Shown here: in pieces, positions 14,245 through 20,802 of the stretch
How the letters are laid out: each line of letters begins with the position of its first letter
Numbering within the stretch: the stretch's first letter is position 1
NCBI GenBank assembly: GCA_000431315.1
Contig: HF989736.1
Span: 215,103 to 240,006, forward strand
Origin: Brachyspira sp. CAG:484
GTDB taxonomy: Bacteria > Cyanobacteriota > Vampirovibrionia > Gastranaerophilales > Gastranaerophilaceae
Direction: 5' to 3'
DNA: 24,904 nucleotides
The notes under the pieces: model-generated
Told to the model about the DNA's origin: nothing
What the model saw: the letters and a program-made list of their open reading frames with translations, nothing else
Databases searched by the model: none
Translations under genes and position numbers: made by a program

Positions 14245-15528
14245 ATGAAAAATAAAGATACAAAAAGCGGTGTTTCTCTGTTCGGACAGTCAGAATTTCT
14301 CATGGAAAATGATCCGATAGAGGAAATTTTTGCGCTTAATCTGGGAGATTTTATTTCAGAACACCTTATCTCAGAAGATTTGGCTAAAAAAATAGGCTCA
14401 AATGTTAAAGATAAAAAAGTCAGCCTTAAAAACCAGCTGACAGAGCTTATTTCAATATATTCTCTCAAAAATACCCTCTGCGTTCTCAACTTTAATACAA
14501 AAGAAGATTACGCAATTTATACATCTATTGCTCATTCAATTAAACAAATGCTTGAAATTGAAAACTGCAATATTTATCTTGAAAAAACCTTTGTAAAAGG
14601 TTTAAAAAATAACAATAATGATCTTATTTTAGCAGGAAGTTCGGTAGAAAACCTGAAACATGAAGGATATAACTTAAACGAAAACTCAATCATAAGCGTT
14701 GCATTCAATGAGCAGGATACAATCGCTAAAGACAATGTTACGGCAGTTGCAATGTATTGTAATTCAAGAGCAGTAGGTGTAATCGCACTGGAAAGCCATC
14801 AGCCGGTACAGCCGGAATATCTTAACCTTGTTGAAAGCATTGCAACACTTTTTGCAACATCAATTACCTTACAGGTTGAAATTGATACAACAAATAAATT
14901 AATCGCAGATGAGGATTCAAGTGTAAGCGACCTTCAGCATGAAAGAGCAGAACTTACAGCACTTATCGGCGACTTGTGCGACTACCAGCAGAACTTTGTA
15001 GAACAACTTGCAAATGCAGTTGATACAAAAGGTCAATACAAAGTTTCTCATTCCCAAAATACAGCAAATCTTGCCCGTAAAATCTGTAAAGCTCTCGGTT
15101 TAAATGAAAAAACAACCGATTTGATTTACTACGCAGGCTTGCTGCAAAATATTGGAAAAATAACGCTTCCTGAAAAAATCTTCGCAACCAACGGCAAGTT
15201 ATCTCCGGAAGATTTGAAGAAAATTCAAAATCATTCAAATATCGGCGTAAACTTATTGATGAATATAAACTTCCTCTCAGAAGTCGTTCCATATATTAAT
15301 TACCAGAAAGAACGCGTAGACGGCTCAGGCGAACCTGAAGGGTTAAAAGGACAATCAATTCCTCTTGGTTCAAGAATTATTGCAGTTGCCGATGCGTTCA
15401 GTGCAATGACATCCGATAGACCATACAGAAAGGCTATGCAGGCTGAAAAAGCTTTCTCAATACTGAAAGAAGAAGCCGGTAAGAAATGGGATAAAGATGT
15501 TGTTGAAGCTTTAGGAAACTGCTTATAA
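14245..15528 (+). CDS. Degenerate HD-GYP domain protein with GAF-like N-terminal region
   Basis: A 427-aa cytosolic protein. Residues about 60-215 look like a GAF-type sensor (TLCVLNF, NCNIYLEK, AVGVIALES ... YLNLVESIATLFATSI), then a short linker helix and an HD-GYP domain (about 250-427) of the cyclic-di-GMP phosphodiesterase family. His269 (VSHSQNTANLARKI), His330 (IQNHSNIG) and Asp383 (VADAFSAMTSDRPYR) are kept. The HD pair of LLHDIGK is replaced by Gln301-Asn302 (LLQNIGK), the HH of YHHERWDG by Gln354-Lys355 (YQKERVDG), and GYP by GEP (362-364). Without these ligands hydrolysis is improbable, so it may be a receptor or partner-binding protein. AGAAGGA lies upstream of the ATG. A terminator follows at 15551. 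Confidence 0.88.
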   Translation: MKNKDTKSGVSLFGQSEFLMENDPIEEIFALNLGDFISEHLISEDLAKKIGSNVKDKKVSLKNQLTELISIYSLKNTLCVLNFNTKEDYAIYTSIAHSIKQMLEIENCNIYLEKTFVKGLKNNNNDLILAGSSVENLKHEGYNLNENSIISVAFNEQDTIAKDNVTAVAMYCNSRAVGVIALESHQPVQPEYLNLVESIATLFATSITLQVEIDTTNKLIADEDSSVSDLQHERAELTALIGDLCDYQQNFVEQLANAVDTKGQYKVSHSQNTANLARKICKALGLNEKTTDLIYYAGLLQNIGKITLPEKIFATNGKLSPEDLKKIQNHSNIGVNLLMNINFLSEVVPYINYQKERVDGSGEPEGLKGQSIPLGSRIIAVADAFSAMTSDRPYRKAMQAEKAFSILKEEAGKKWDKDVVEALGNCL

Positions 15529-15550
15529 AATCTTACAATGACCATAAGAG

Positions 15551-15586
15551 AAAGGAGCTGTTGGCTATATGAACAGTTCCTTTTTT
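15551..15586 (+). terminator. Intrinsic terminator after the HD-GYP gene
   Basis: AAAGGAGCTGTT pairs with AACAGTTCCTTT (one G-T pair) around a 9-nt loop and is followed by a T-run. It begins 23 nt after the stop codon. Confidence 0.85.
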
Positions 15587-15605
15587 CGTTACAAAATTTA
15601 ATAGC

Positions 15606-15630
15606 GGCAAAAAAAATTTTGCCATATAAT
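15606..15630 (+). promoter_or_regulatory. Palindrome abutting a -10 box upstream of coaD
   Basis: GGCAAAA-AAAA-TTTTGCC (15606-15623) is a 7-bp perfect inverted repeat, followed after one base by TATAAT (15625-15630). The palindrome fills the -35/-10 spacer position, as an operator would, but no regulator is known and no good -35 is seen. Confidence 0.4.
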
Positions 15631-15660
15631 AATTAAGCAGTAATTTTGAAAGGGAAATTT

Positions 15661-16140
15661 ATGAAAATCGCTATATATCCCGGCAGCTTTGATCCTATAA
15701 CTAAGGGGCATCTGGACATATTGAAAACAGGAGCTGAAATTTTTGATAAGGTTATTATTGCAGTAGCAAGAAATTCCGAAAAAAAAGGGTTCTTGCCAGT
15801 GGATGAACGCGTAAAACTAATAAAAGAAAGTGTAAGCGATTTAAAAAATGTTGAAGTCGACAGCTTTGAAGGCTTAACAATCGAATACGCCAAGAAAAAA
15901 GACGCAAAAGTTCTCATACGAGGTCTGCGCGCTGTATCCGACTTTGAATATGAACTTCAGCTTTCACAGGCAAACAGTGCACTTTGCAGCGATATAAAAA
16001 CAGTCTTCTTAACAACAAAACCAAAATATAACTTTATATCCTCAAGCACTATAAAAGAAATCTACCTTAATGACGGCGATATTTCGAAATTTGTTCCGGA
16101 AGCAGTTTTTGAATATCTCCAAAAACGTAAACTAAGTTAA
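15661..16140 (+). CDS. coaD: Phosphopantetheine adenylyltransferase
   Basis: A 159-aa nucleotidyltransferase, the penultimate step of coenzyme A synthesis (4'-phosphopantetheine + ATP to dephospho-CoA). The N-terminal MKIAIYPGSFDPITKGHLDI holds the (H/T)xGH motif; RGLRAVSDFEYE binds substrate and the ISSSTIKEI signature ends the active site. The ATG at 15661 is chosen because GAAAGGG lies 6-7 nt before it; a TTG 15 nt upstream adds MKGKF but lies inside that SD. The length equals the family norm. It is preceded by a TATAAT and the palindrome at 15606. Confidence 0.96.
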   Translation: MKIAIYPGSFDPITKGHLDILKTGAEIFDKVIIAVARNSEKKGFLPVDERVKLIKESVSDLKNVEVDSFEGLTIEYAKKKDAKVLIRGLRAVSDFEYELQLSQANSALCSDIKTVFLTTKPKYNFISSSTIKEIYLNDGDISKFVPEAVFEYLQKRKLS

Positions 16141-16168
16141 TATATCCGTATTTATATCAGAAAATAAT

Positions 16169-16197
16169 TTGACAATTGTTTTACGCTTAGGTAGAAT
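16169..16197 (+). promoter_or_regulatory. Sigma70 promoter of the coiled-coil gene
   Basis: A perfect TTGACA (16169-16174) and TAGAAT (16192-16197) with a 17-bp spacer, ending 25 nt before the GTG start. This is the best promoter match in the window. Confidence 0.82.
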
Positions 16198-16221
16198 AAT
16201 ATTATTAAGAAAGGTATATGT

Positions 16222-16815
16222 GTGACGACCATGCAACAAAATGGAGTATTTGATTTACTAAAAATGTTAGAATTATCGCTGGACGAAAGTTTTCCGATAA
16301 TTCCTGGAAGATATGTAGTTGTAAAACCAAAAGAAATTGAAACATTAATTGATAGAATATATGCTTCACTTCCTGTAGAAGTTCAGGAAGCAAGAGCATT
16401 TCTAAGACGCAGAGATGAAATGCAGCTTGAAGCACAGCAAAAAGCAGAAAAAATTATTGCTGATGCCCAGATGGAAGCTGATAGAAAACTTTCAGAAGCT
16501 GATTTTATAAAAGCAGTAGAACGTGAAGGCATAAGAATTAGAACCCAGGTTCAGGAAGAATGCGAAGAAATAAAAAGAAAAGCTCTTGAAGAAGCCGAAA
16601 ATATCAGAATGCAGGCTACAGAAGATGCTATGAAAACAAAAGAAGGCGCTGAATTATATGCAGAACAAGTTTTGACAAATCTTGAAAGCAACTTAACTCA
16701 ATTGCAGCAGGTAGTCAAAAATGGTCAGGTTTATATGGAAAAACTCCGCAGCGAATCTCTTAGCCCTTCAAGATACGAATCTAATTACGCAACAAATAAT
16801 TATGTAATTAAATAG
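16222..16815 (+). CDS. Coiled-coil protein, DivIVA-like / F0F1 subunit b-like
   Basis: A 197-aa soluble protein. After a short N-terminal region (VFDLLKMLELSLDESFPIIPGR in two parts, ending VVVKPKEIETLIDRIYASLP) comes a long charged heptad-rich helix (about 60-160) full of Ala, Glu and Lys, such as QKAEKIIADAQMEADRKL and KRKALEEAENIRMQA. This pattern is shared by DivIVA-type cell-division/polarity proteins and by ATP synthase subunit b. There is no membrane helix, which argues against a true F0 subunit b. The N-terminal LIDRIYASLPVEVQEA segment resembles proteins placed beside coaD in cyanobacterial relatives, an impression I cannot check here. GTG is chosen (AGAAAGG at 7 nt); an in-frame ATG is 9 nt further on. 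Confidence 0.72.
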   Translation: MTTMQQNGVFDLLKMLELSLDESFPIIPGRYVVVKPKEIETLIDRIYASLPVEVQEARAFLRRRDEMQLEAQQKAEKIIADAQMEADRKLSEADFIKAVEREGIRIRTQVQEECEEIKRKALEEAENIRMQATEDAMKTKEGAELYAEQVLTNLESNLTQLQQVVKNGQVYMEKLRSESLSPSRYESNYATNNYVIK

Positions 16816-16833
16816 AACTAAAAAAATAAATTG

Positions 16834-16867
16834 AAAAACGATTGACTATTATATGTCAATCGTTTTT
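16834..16867 (+). terminator. Intrinsic terminator after the coiled-coil gene
   Basis: AAAAACGATTGAC and GTCAATCGTTTTT form a perfect 13-bp stem with an 8-nt loop and end in a T-run. Confidence 0.93.
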
Positions 16868-16902
16868 TGCATGCAAAGCCTTATAGATTGTTTACAATTA
16901 GT

Positions 16903-16930
16903 TTGCATTTTATTTTGTTTGTTTTATTAT
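16903..16930 (+). promoter_or_regulatory. Candidate promoter of the rpmG-rplA operon
   Basis: TTGCAT (16903-16908) and TATTAT (16925-16930) with a 16-bp spacer, in a T-rich stretch. Initiation near 16937 would place the hairpin at 16953 at the very start of the transcript. Confidence 0.5.
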
Positions 16931-16952
16931 GTAAATATAAGCCGAAAAAATT

Positions 16953-16980
16953 AGAATGTGAGTAAATCACATTCTTTTTT
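16953..16980 (+). terminator. Hairpin plus T-run in the rpmG leader (possible attenuator)
   Basis: AGAATGTGA and TCACATTCT form a perfect 9-bp stem with a 5-nt loop, followed by TTTTT. It lies about 110 nt past the previous gene's own terminator and about 50 nt before the rpmG start. It could be a back-up terminator or, if the promoter at 16903 is real, an attenuator. Confidence 0.7.
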
Positions 16981-17027
16981 AAAGAGGAAGAAAAATTAAA
17001 TAATAAGTACAAAAAGGAAATAAAACT

Positions 17028-17195
17028 ATGGGTATCAAAGGAAAAAATGACAGAATGGTAGTTCTTGCTTGTGAAGATTGCAAAGAAAGAAACTACACCA
17101 CAGTAAAAAACAAGAAAAATACAAAAGAAAGATTAGAATTGAGCAAATATTGCCCGACTTGCAAAAAGCATACTAACCACAAAGAAACTAAGTAA
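17028..17195 (+). CDS. rpmG: Ribosomal protein bL33
   Basis: A 55-aa zinc-ribbon protein of the large ribosomal subunit, starting MGIKGKNDRMVVLACEDCKE. The four zinc cysteines are in CEDC (15, 18) and CPTC (42, 45), so this is the zinc-binding (C+) form. RNYTTVKNKKNTKERLEL is the family core. AAAAAGGAA lies about 8 nt before ATG. It heads the conserved run rpmG - tRNA-Trp - secE - nusG - rplK - rplA. Confidence 0.95.
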   Translation: MGIKGKNDRMVVLACEDCKERNYTTVKNKKNTKERLELSKYCPTCKKHTNHKETK

Positions 17196-17354
17196 TCATT
17201 TTTTCGGAAGAGTGGAGAACCTAGTTCAAAACTCGCAAGCTTCGCAGCTCCATTAGAGCAACACAAATTTAGTAAAATTTGTATAGCGAAAATAAGGAGC
17301 AAGAACAGACGAATAAAATGAAAGCAAGAGATATTTCGGGGCACAGCCCCTCTT

Positions 17355-17427
17355 GCGTCCTTAGTTCAGTTGGTAGAACGTCGGTCTCCAAAACCGGATG
17401 TCGAGGGTTCGAGTCCTTCAGGGCGCG
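17355..17427 (+). tRNA. tRNA-Trp (CCA anticodon)
   Basis: A 73-nt cloverleaf: acceptor GCGTCCT/AGGGCGC (one T-G pair), D-arm GTTC...GAAC, anticodon stem TCGGT/ACCGG with loop CTCCAAA (anticodon CCA), T-arm GAGGG-TTCGAGT-CCTTC and discriminator G, as expected for tRNA-Trp. The 3' CCA is not encoded. It lies between rpmG and secE. The 159-nt spacer before it has a small hairpin at 17264-17281. A second one, GCAAGAG...CTCTTGC (17324-17356) with an inner GGGGC/GCCCC, overlaps the first two tRNA bases, so it would have to be resolved by 5' processing. Confidence 0.97.
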
Positions 17428-17454
17428 ATTTTATAAAATAAAAGGAAAAACAAT

Positions 17455-17658
17455 ATGGATCCGAAAATAGATGCAATAGTCAACTCAATACAAACTTACT
17501 TCCGCGGTGTTAGAACTGAATGGGGTAAAATTAACTGGCCTGAAAAACGTCAGGTTGTTACAGAAACTGTTTTTGTAATTGTTATAGTTTTTGTGTTTAC
17601 TCTTGCAGTTTATTTGATGGATATAATTTTTAAAGGTTTACTTGGTCTTATCAAGTAA
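17455..17658 (+). CDS. secE: Protein translocase subunit SecE
   Basis: A 67-aa single-span membrane protein that clamps SecY in the Sec translocon. The cytosolic amphipathic segment YFRGVRTEWGKINWPEKRQV (about 15-34) carries the W-x-K-(I/V)-x-W-P signature, and one transmembrane helix follows (about 38-60). The length is that of the short, one-helix form. It starts 27 nt after tRNA-Trp, with AAAAGGAAA as SD, and is followed 46 nt later by nusG. Confidence 0.95.
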   Translation: MDPKIDAIVNSIQTYFRGVRTEWGKINWPEKRQVVTETVFVIVIVFVFTLAVYLMDIIFKGLLGLIK

Positions 17659-17704
17659 AAAACCGATAAGCTTCGGTACAATTAATTAAAAGATAAGGTG
17701 GCTT

Positions 17705-18331
17705 ATGACTAAAAAAGAAAAATCAATGGAAGAAGAATTGAACGAAGATAAACAGCGCGAAGCTGAAGAAGTTCAAGCCAAAGAAGAAGAAAAAAAAGCA
17801 AAGAAAAGTCAAAAACGCTGGTATATAGTCCACACATATTCAGGATACGAAAACAAAGTTAAAGTAAACCTTGAAAAACGTATTGAATATATGAATATGG
17901 GTGACAAAATTTTTAGAATCGAAGTGCCTCAAAAAACAGTTACCCAAATGAGAGGCGGAAAAAAACAGGAACGTGAAGAAAAAATCTTCCCTGGCTATGT
18001 TCTTGTTGAAATGATAATGGACGAAGACAGCTGGTACGTTGTAAGACACACTTCCGGTGTAACAAAATTTGTAGGTTCTGCAAAACGACCTATCCCTGCA
18101 CGTGATAGTGAAATTAAAAAGATTATTAACAGATCAACATCACAATCACAGAAAATCGAACTTGATGTTAAAGCCGGTGATAAAGTTAGAATTACCTCAG
18201 GACCATTTGCAGACTTTATTGCAGACATTATTGAGGTTTACCCTGATAAGTCTAAACTTCGTGCAAATGTTTCAATCTTCGGACGTGAAACTCCGGTTGA
18301 ATTAGAATACAAACAAATTAATAAGATTTAG
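17705..18331 (+). CDS. nusG: Transcription termination/antitermination protein NusG
   Basis: A 208-aa RNA polymerase-binding elongation factor. An acidic/lysine-rich low-complexity N-terminus (1-36) precedes the NGN domain, which starts KRWYIVHTYSGYENKVK (from 37) and includes EEKIFPGYVLVEM and WYVVRHTSGVTKFVG. The C-terminal KOW domain follows, with KAGDKVRITSGPFADFIADI and FGRETPVELEYKQI. The charged N-terminal tail makes it longer than E. coli NusG (181 aa) and is similar in kind to cyanobacterial forms. The start has AAGGTGG. It is in the operon with secE upstream and rplK 192 nt downstream. Confidence 0.96.
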   Translation: MTKKEKSMEEELNEDKQREAEEVQAKEEEKKAKKSQKRWYIVHTYSGYENKVKVNLEKRIEYMNMGDKIFRIEVPQKTVTQMRGGKKQEREEKIFPGYVLVEMIMDEDSWYVVRHTSGVTKFVGSAKRPIPARDSEIKKIINRSTSQSQKIELDVKAGDKVRITSGPFADFIADIIEVYPDKSKLRANVSIFGRETPVELEYKQINKI

Positions 18332-18523
18332 CGCGAGCGAGCTGAGGGGAACAGCTTTGCGGTGTCGGGTTGCTGACAGGCAAAACGACCAGACAAAAGC
18401 TAACCCGGTAAATGGCAAGCGAGCAAGACAAAACAAAAACTTAAATAAACAACAGTACAAGAAACGTGGAAGGATTTCTGCTAAAGTCGGCAGAAACCGT
18501 TAGTACCACAAAAGGAGAAAAAA
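18332..18523 (+). promoter_or_regulatory. Structured nusG-rplK spacer, possible ribosomal-protein mRNA leader
   Basis: A 192-nt non-coding spacer, more GC-rich than its surroundings. Pairings include AGCTG/CAGCT just after nusG, CGGGTT/AACCCG further on, and a compound hairpin at 18466-18509. There, outer GTGG/CCAC encloses GGATTTCTGC/GCAGAAACC across an asymmetric internal loop, ending 5 nt before the SD of rplK. Operons of rplK-rplA are commonly autoregulated by L1 binding to such a two-helix leader; that this is the L1 site is inference. Confidence 0.5.
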
Positions 18524-18949
18524 ATGGCTAAAAAAGTAGTAGGAAAAATTAAGCTTCAAATCGAAGCAGGAAAAGCAAATCCGTCACCACCGGTTGGTCC
18601 TGCATTAGGTCAGCATGGTGTTAACATCATGGATTTTTGTAAGCAGTTCAATGCTAAAACAGAATCCCAAGCAGGATATATTATCCCTGTAATTATTGAT
18701 GTTTACGAAGACAGAAGTTTCTCATTTGTAATTAAATCACCACCGGCACCGGTATTGATTAAAAAAGCATTAAACTTGTCAAAAGGATCAGCTGTTCCTA
18801 ATAAAGACAAAGTTGCAGAAATTACAAGAGAACAACTCGAAGAAATCGCAAAAATCAAAATGAATGACCTTAACGCAACAACTATGGAAGCTGCAGTAAA
18901 AATGATTGCAGGTTCTTGCAGAGCAATGGGCGTTACAGTAAAAGAATAA
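18524..18949 (+). CDS. rplK: Ribosomal protein uL11
   Basis: A 141-aa protein of the GTPase-associated centre of the large subunit, binding 23S rRNA and the L10-L7/L12 stalk. The sequence KLQIEAGKANPSPPVGPALG (residues about 9-28) and GVNIMDFCKQFNAKT are diagnostic, as are FVIKSPPAPVLIKKA and the C-terminal GSCRAMGVTVKE. The length equals the family norm. AAAGGAGA is at good spacing. A 203-nt spacer separates it from rplA, unusually long for this pair. Confidence 0.97.
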   Translation: MAKKVVGKIKLQIEAGKANPSPPVGPALGQHGVNIMDFCKQFNAKTESQAGYIIPVIIDVYEDRSFSFVIKSPPAPVLIKKALNLSKGSAVPNKDKVAEITREQLEEIAKIKMNDLNATTMEAAVKMIAGSCRAMGVTVKE

Positions 18950-19152
18950 ATGTGCGCCACCGGAGGGCAGTCTGAAAGGTTTGCTAGCTATAAAGCGAGT
19001 TAATGCAAAACTTAATGACAGCGACACTCTGCAACGGCAACATAGTTTAGTATAATTTTGCGGGAAAGTACTTAAGGACGTATGCCTAAAGCCCGCAGGA
19101 GCACAATGGATGGAAGGACATCTGTCCGCTAACACCATGAAAGGAATTTAAA
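18950..19152 (+). promoter_or_regulatory. Structured rplK-rplA spacer
   Basis: A 203-nt non-coding spacer, where most genomes have only a short gap. It includes TGCGGG/CCCGCA enclosing about 27 nt (19059-19097) and a tight hairpin GGAC-ATCT-GTCC (19116-19127) ahead of the SD. TATAAT at 19051-19056 could be an internal -10, but its -35 is poor. A leader for rplA control or an RNA processing region are both possible. Confidence 0.45.
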
Positions 19153-19875
19153 ATGTCAAAATTAACTAAAAAACAACAAAAAGTGCAGGAAATGCTTGCA
19201 GACTTTACACAGCCTGCAACAGCAGTTGATGCCTTGAAAAAATTACAGGAAATATCAAAAGAAACATCTAAATTTAACGAAACAGTAGAATGCCACATGA
19301 GATTAGGTATTGATGTTCGCCAGGCAGACCAGCAAATCAGATCTACAGTTGTATTACCGGCTGGTCTTGGTAAAACAGTAAGAGTTTGTGTAATCGCTAA
19401 AGGTGCTAAAGCTACTGAAGCTACAGAAGCCGGAGCTGATTTTGCCGGAGCTGAAGAAATTATTGATAAAATTTCAGGCGGCTGGTTCGAATTTGATACA
19501 CTTATTGCTACACCTGATTGTATGGGTATGCTCGGTAAATTAGGTCGTGTTTTAGGTCCTAAAGGCTTGATGCCAAACCCTAAAACAGGTACAGTAACTA
19601 TGGATGTTGCCAAAGCTGTAAAAGATGCTAAAGCTGGTAAAGTTGAATTCAGAGCTGATAAACAGGGTATGATTCACTGTCCTATCGGTAAAGCAAACTT
19701 CTCTAATGAAGATTTGGTGAAAAACTATGCAACTTTAGCTGATGCTATTTTAAGAGCAAAACCATCTTCAGCAAAAGGTACATTTGTAAAATCAGTTTAC
19801 CTTGCAACAACAATGGGACCTGGTATCAAATTAGATCCTAAGACATTTGCTGCAGAAGTTAAAGAATTAGTTTAA
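19153..19875 (+). CDS. rplA: Ribosomal protein uL1
   Basis: A 240-aa protein of the mobile L1 stalk, which helps release E-site tRNA and in many bacteria represses its own operon. Diagnostic segments are LRLGIDVRQADQQIRSTVVLP in part (LGIDVRQADQQIR), LPAGLGKTVRV, GRVLGPKGLMPNPKTGTVT and KVEFRADKQGMIHCPIGK; the tail has SVYLATTMGPGIKLD. The start MSKLTKKQQKV has AAAGGAA upstream. It is the last gene of the operon: a terminator follows 15 nt after the stop, so rplJ-rplL are not part of this transcript. Confidence 0.97.
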   Translation: MSKLTKKQQKVQEMLADFTQPATAVDALKKLQEISKETSKFNETVECHMRLGIDVRQADQQIRSTVVLPAGLGKTVRVCVIAKGAKATEATEAGADFAGAEEIIDKISGGWFEFDTLIATPDCMGMLGKLGRVLGPKGLMPNPKTGTVTMDVAKAVKDAKAGKVEFRADKQGMIHCPIGKANFSNEDLVKNYATLADAILRAKPSSAKGTFVKSVYLATTMGPGIKLDPKTFAAEVKELV

Positions 19876-19889
19876 TAAATTTCTAAATA

Positions 19890-19923
19890 TAAAAAGCACC
19901 TGTAACATAGCAGGTGCTTTTTT
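19890..19923 (+). terminator. Terminator of the rpmG-rplA operon
   Basis: AAAAAGCACCTG pairs perfectly with CAGGTGCTTTTT around an 8-nt loop and is followed by more T. It separates rplA from the pilin gene at 19973. Confidence 0.94.
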
Positions 19924-19972
19924 ATTGATAAAAATATAAAAATATGATAAAATAAAAGAAAAAGGAGGTACA

Positions 19973-20756
19973 ATGCGAAACACAATTATAGCTTCAATTT
20001 CAAAGAGGGGGGGGGGGCTTAGATAGTGCCGGCGGGCTTTTTTACGCTTTGGGATTATCCCGTTACAGGAATTTTAACACAATACCTGCGTTTACTCTTG
20101 CCGAAGTTCTTATAACTCTTGGTATTATCGGAGTGGTGGCGGCTATGACACTGCCGACACTTATCAATAATTACAAAAAAACAGAGGTTACTACACATCT
20201 GAAAAAATTTTTTAGTATGATGAACCAAGCGATATTGGAAGAGGAGGCAGCAAGCGGCTCTATGGAATATTGGATGCCAAACTGCAATAGATCTGATAAA
20301 AAATGTTTTGAAAATTGGTATCTGGAACATCTGGATAAACATATAAAATCTTATCAGAAAAAAGCTTCCTCAAATGATGTAAATTATAATGTAATTTTTG
20401 CAGATGGAAGCGGGTTTAATGCTTATGTAGCAGGCTCTACTCAAATTCACTTTTTCTATTGTACAAATTTTAAATATTGCAATACAGAAAAAGAAAGATA
20501 TGACGGAGTACAATCCTTTCTATTCACTATATGTAAATATAAAAATAAATATCAGCTAGTAGCATCAGACTGCAACTACCAAAATAAGACAAGAGAAGAA
20601 CTGTTGGATCTGTGTTTAAAAGGAAATTCGGATAATGCTGATATATACTCACAAGGCAGAAGACATGCCTGTACGAGATTAATACAATATGACGGCTGGG
20701 AGATAAAGGATGACTATCCTTGGTTCCAAGCTAAACAGCCGGAAAAAGATAAATAA
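19973..20756 (+). CDS. Type IV pilin-like protein, interrupted by a G11 tract (frame off)
   Basis: ATG 19973 follows a near-perfect SD (AAAGGAGG, 4-6 nt). Read from it, the gene gives MRNTIIASISKRGGGLR and stops at TAG 20024-20026, just after eleven G (20007-20017). The pilin frame, open from 19992 but with no start except an SD-less TTG at 20049, continues LDSAGGLFYALGLSRYRNFN and then the prepilin signal PAFTLAEVLITLGIIG, ending at 20756. With ten G the two parts join into a protein of about 260 residues. The residue before the Phe is Ala rather than the usual Gly. The body has several Cys and ends near GWEIKDDYPW, like the pilin at 23369. Phase variation, slippage or a sequencing error could each explain it. 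Confidence 0.84.
20007..20017 (+). repeat. G11 homopolymer in a pilin leader
   Basis: Eleven consecutive G, 34 nt after the A of ATG 19973. The flanks (AAAGA before, CTTAGATAGTGCC after) differ from the two-copy cassette at 10490 and 24158, so this tract is related by position rather than by sequence. Confidence 0.92.
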
Positions 20757-20767
20757 TTCCAAATAAA

Positions 20768-20796
20768 TTGACCGGTTTAACTGTTAATGCTTTAAT
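20768..20796 (+). promoter_or_regulatory. Promoter giving a likely leaderless spmA mRNA
   Basis: TTGACC (20768-20773) and TTTAAT (20791-20796) with a 17-bp spacer. The -10 box ends 6 nt before the A of ATG 20803, where transcription would be expected to begin. Confidence 0.65.
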
Positions 20797-20802
20797 AATT
20801 AT

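Noticed and set aside
14082..14489. 135-aa minus-strand frame touching the tmk start
   Set aside because: It overlaps the start of the HD-GYP gene in antisense, is Phe/Leu/Ser-rich without motif, and crosses the divergent promoter region.
15646..15660. TTG start giving coaD five extra residues
   Set aside because: The ATG at 15661 has a proper SD and yields the family-standard MKIAIYPGSFDP start; the TTG lies within the SD.
19086..19613. 175-aa open frame on the minus strand over rplA
   Set aside because: Antisense to the certain rplA gene, with low-complexity Ser/Pro/Val sequence and no motif.
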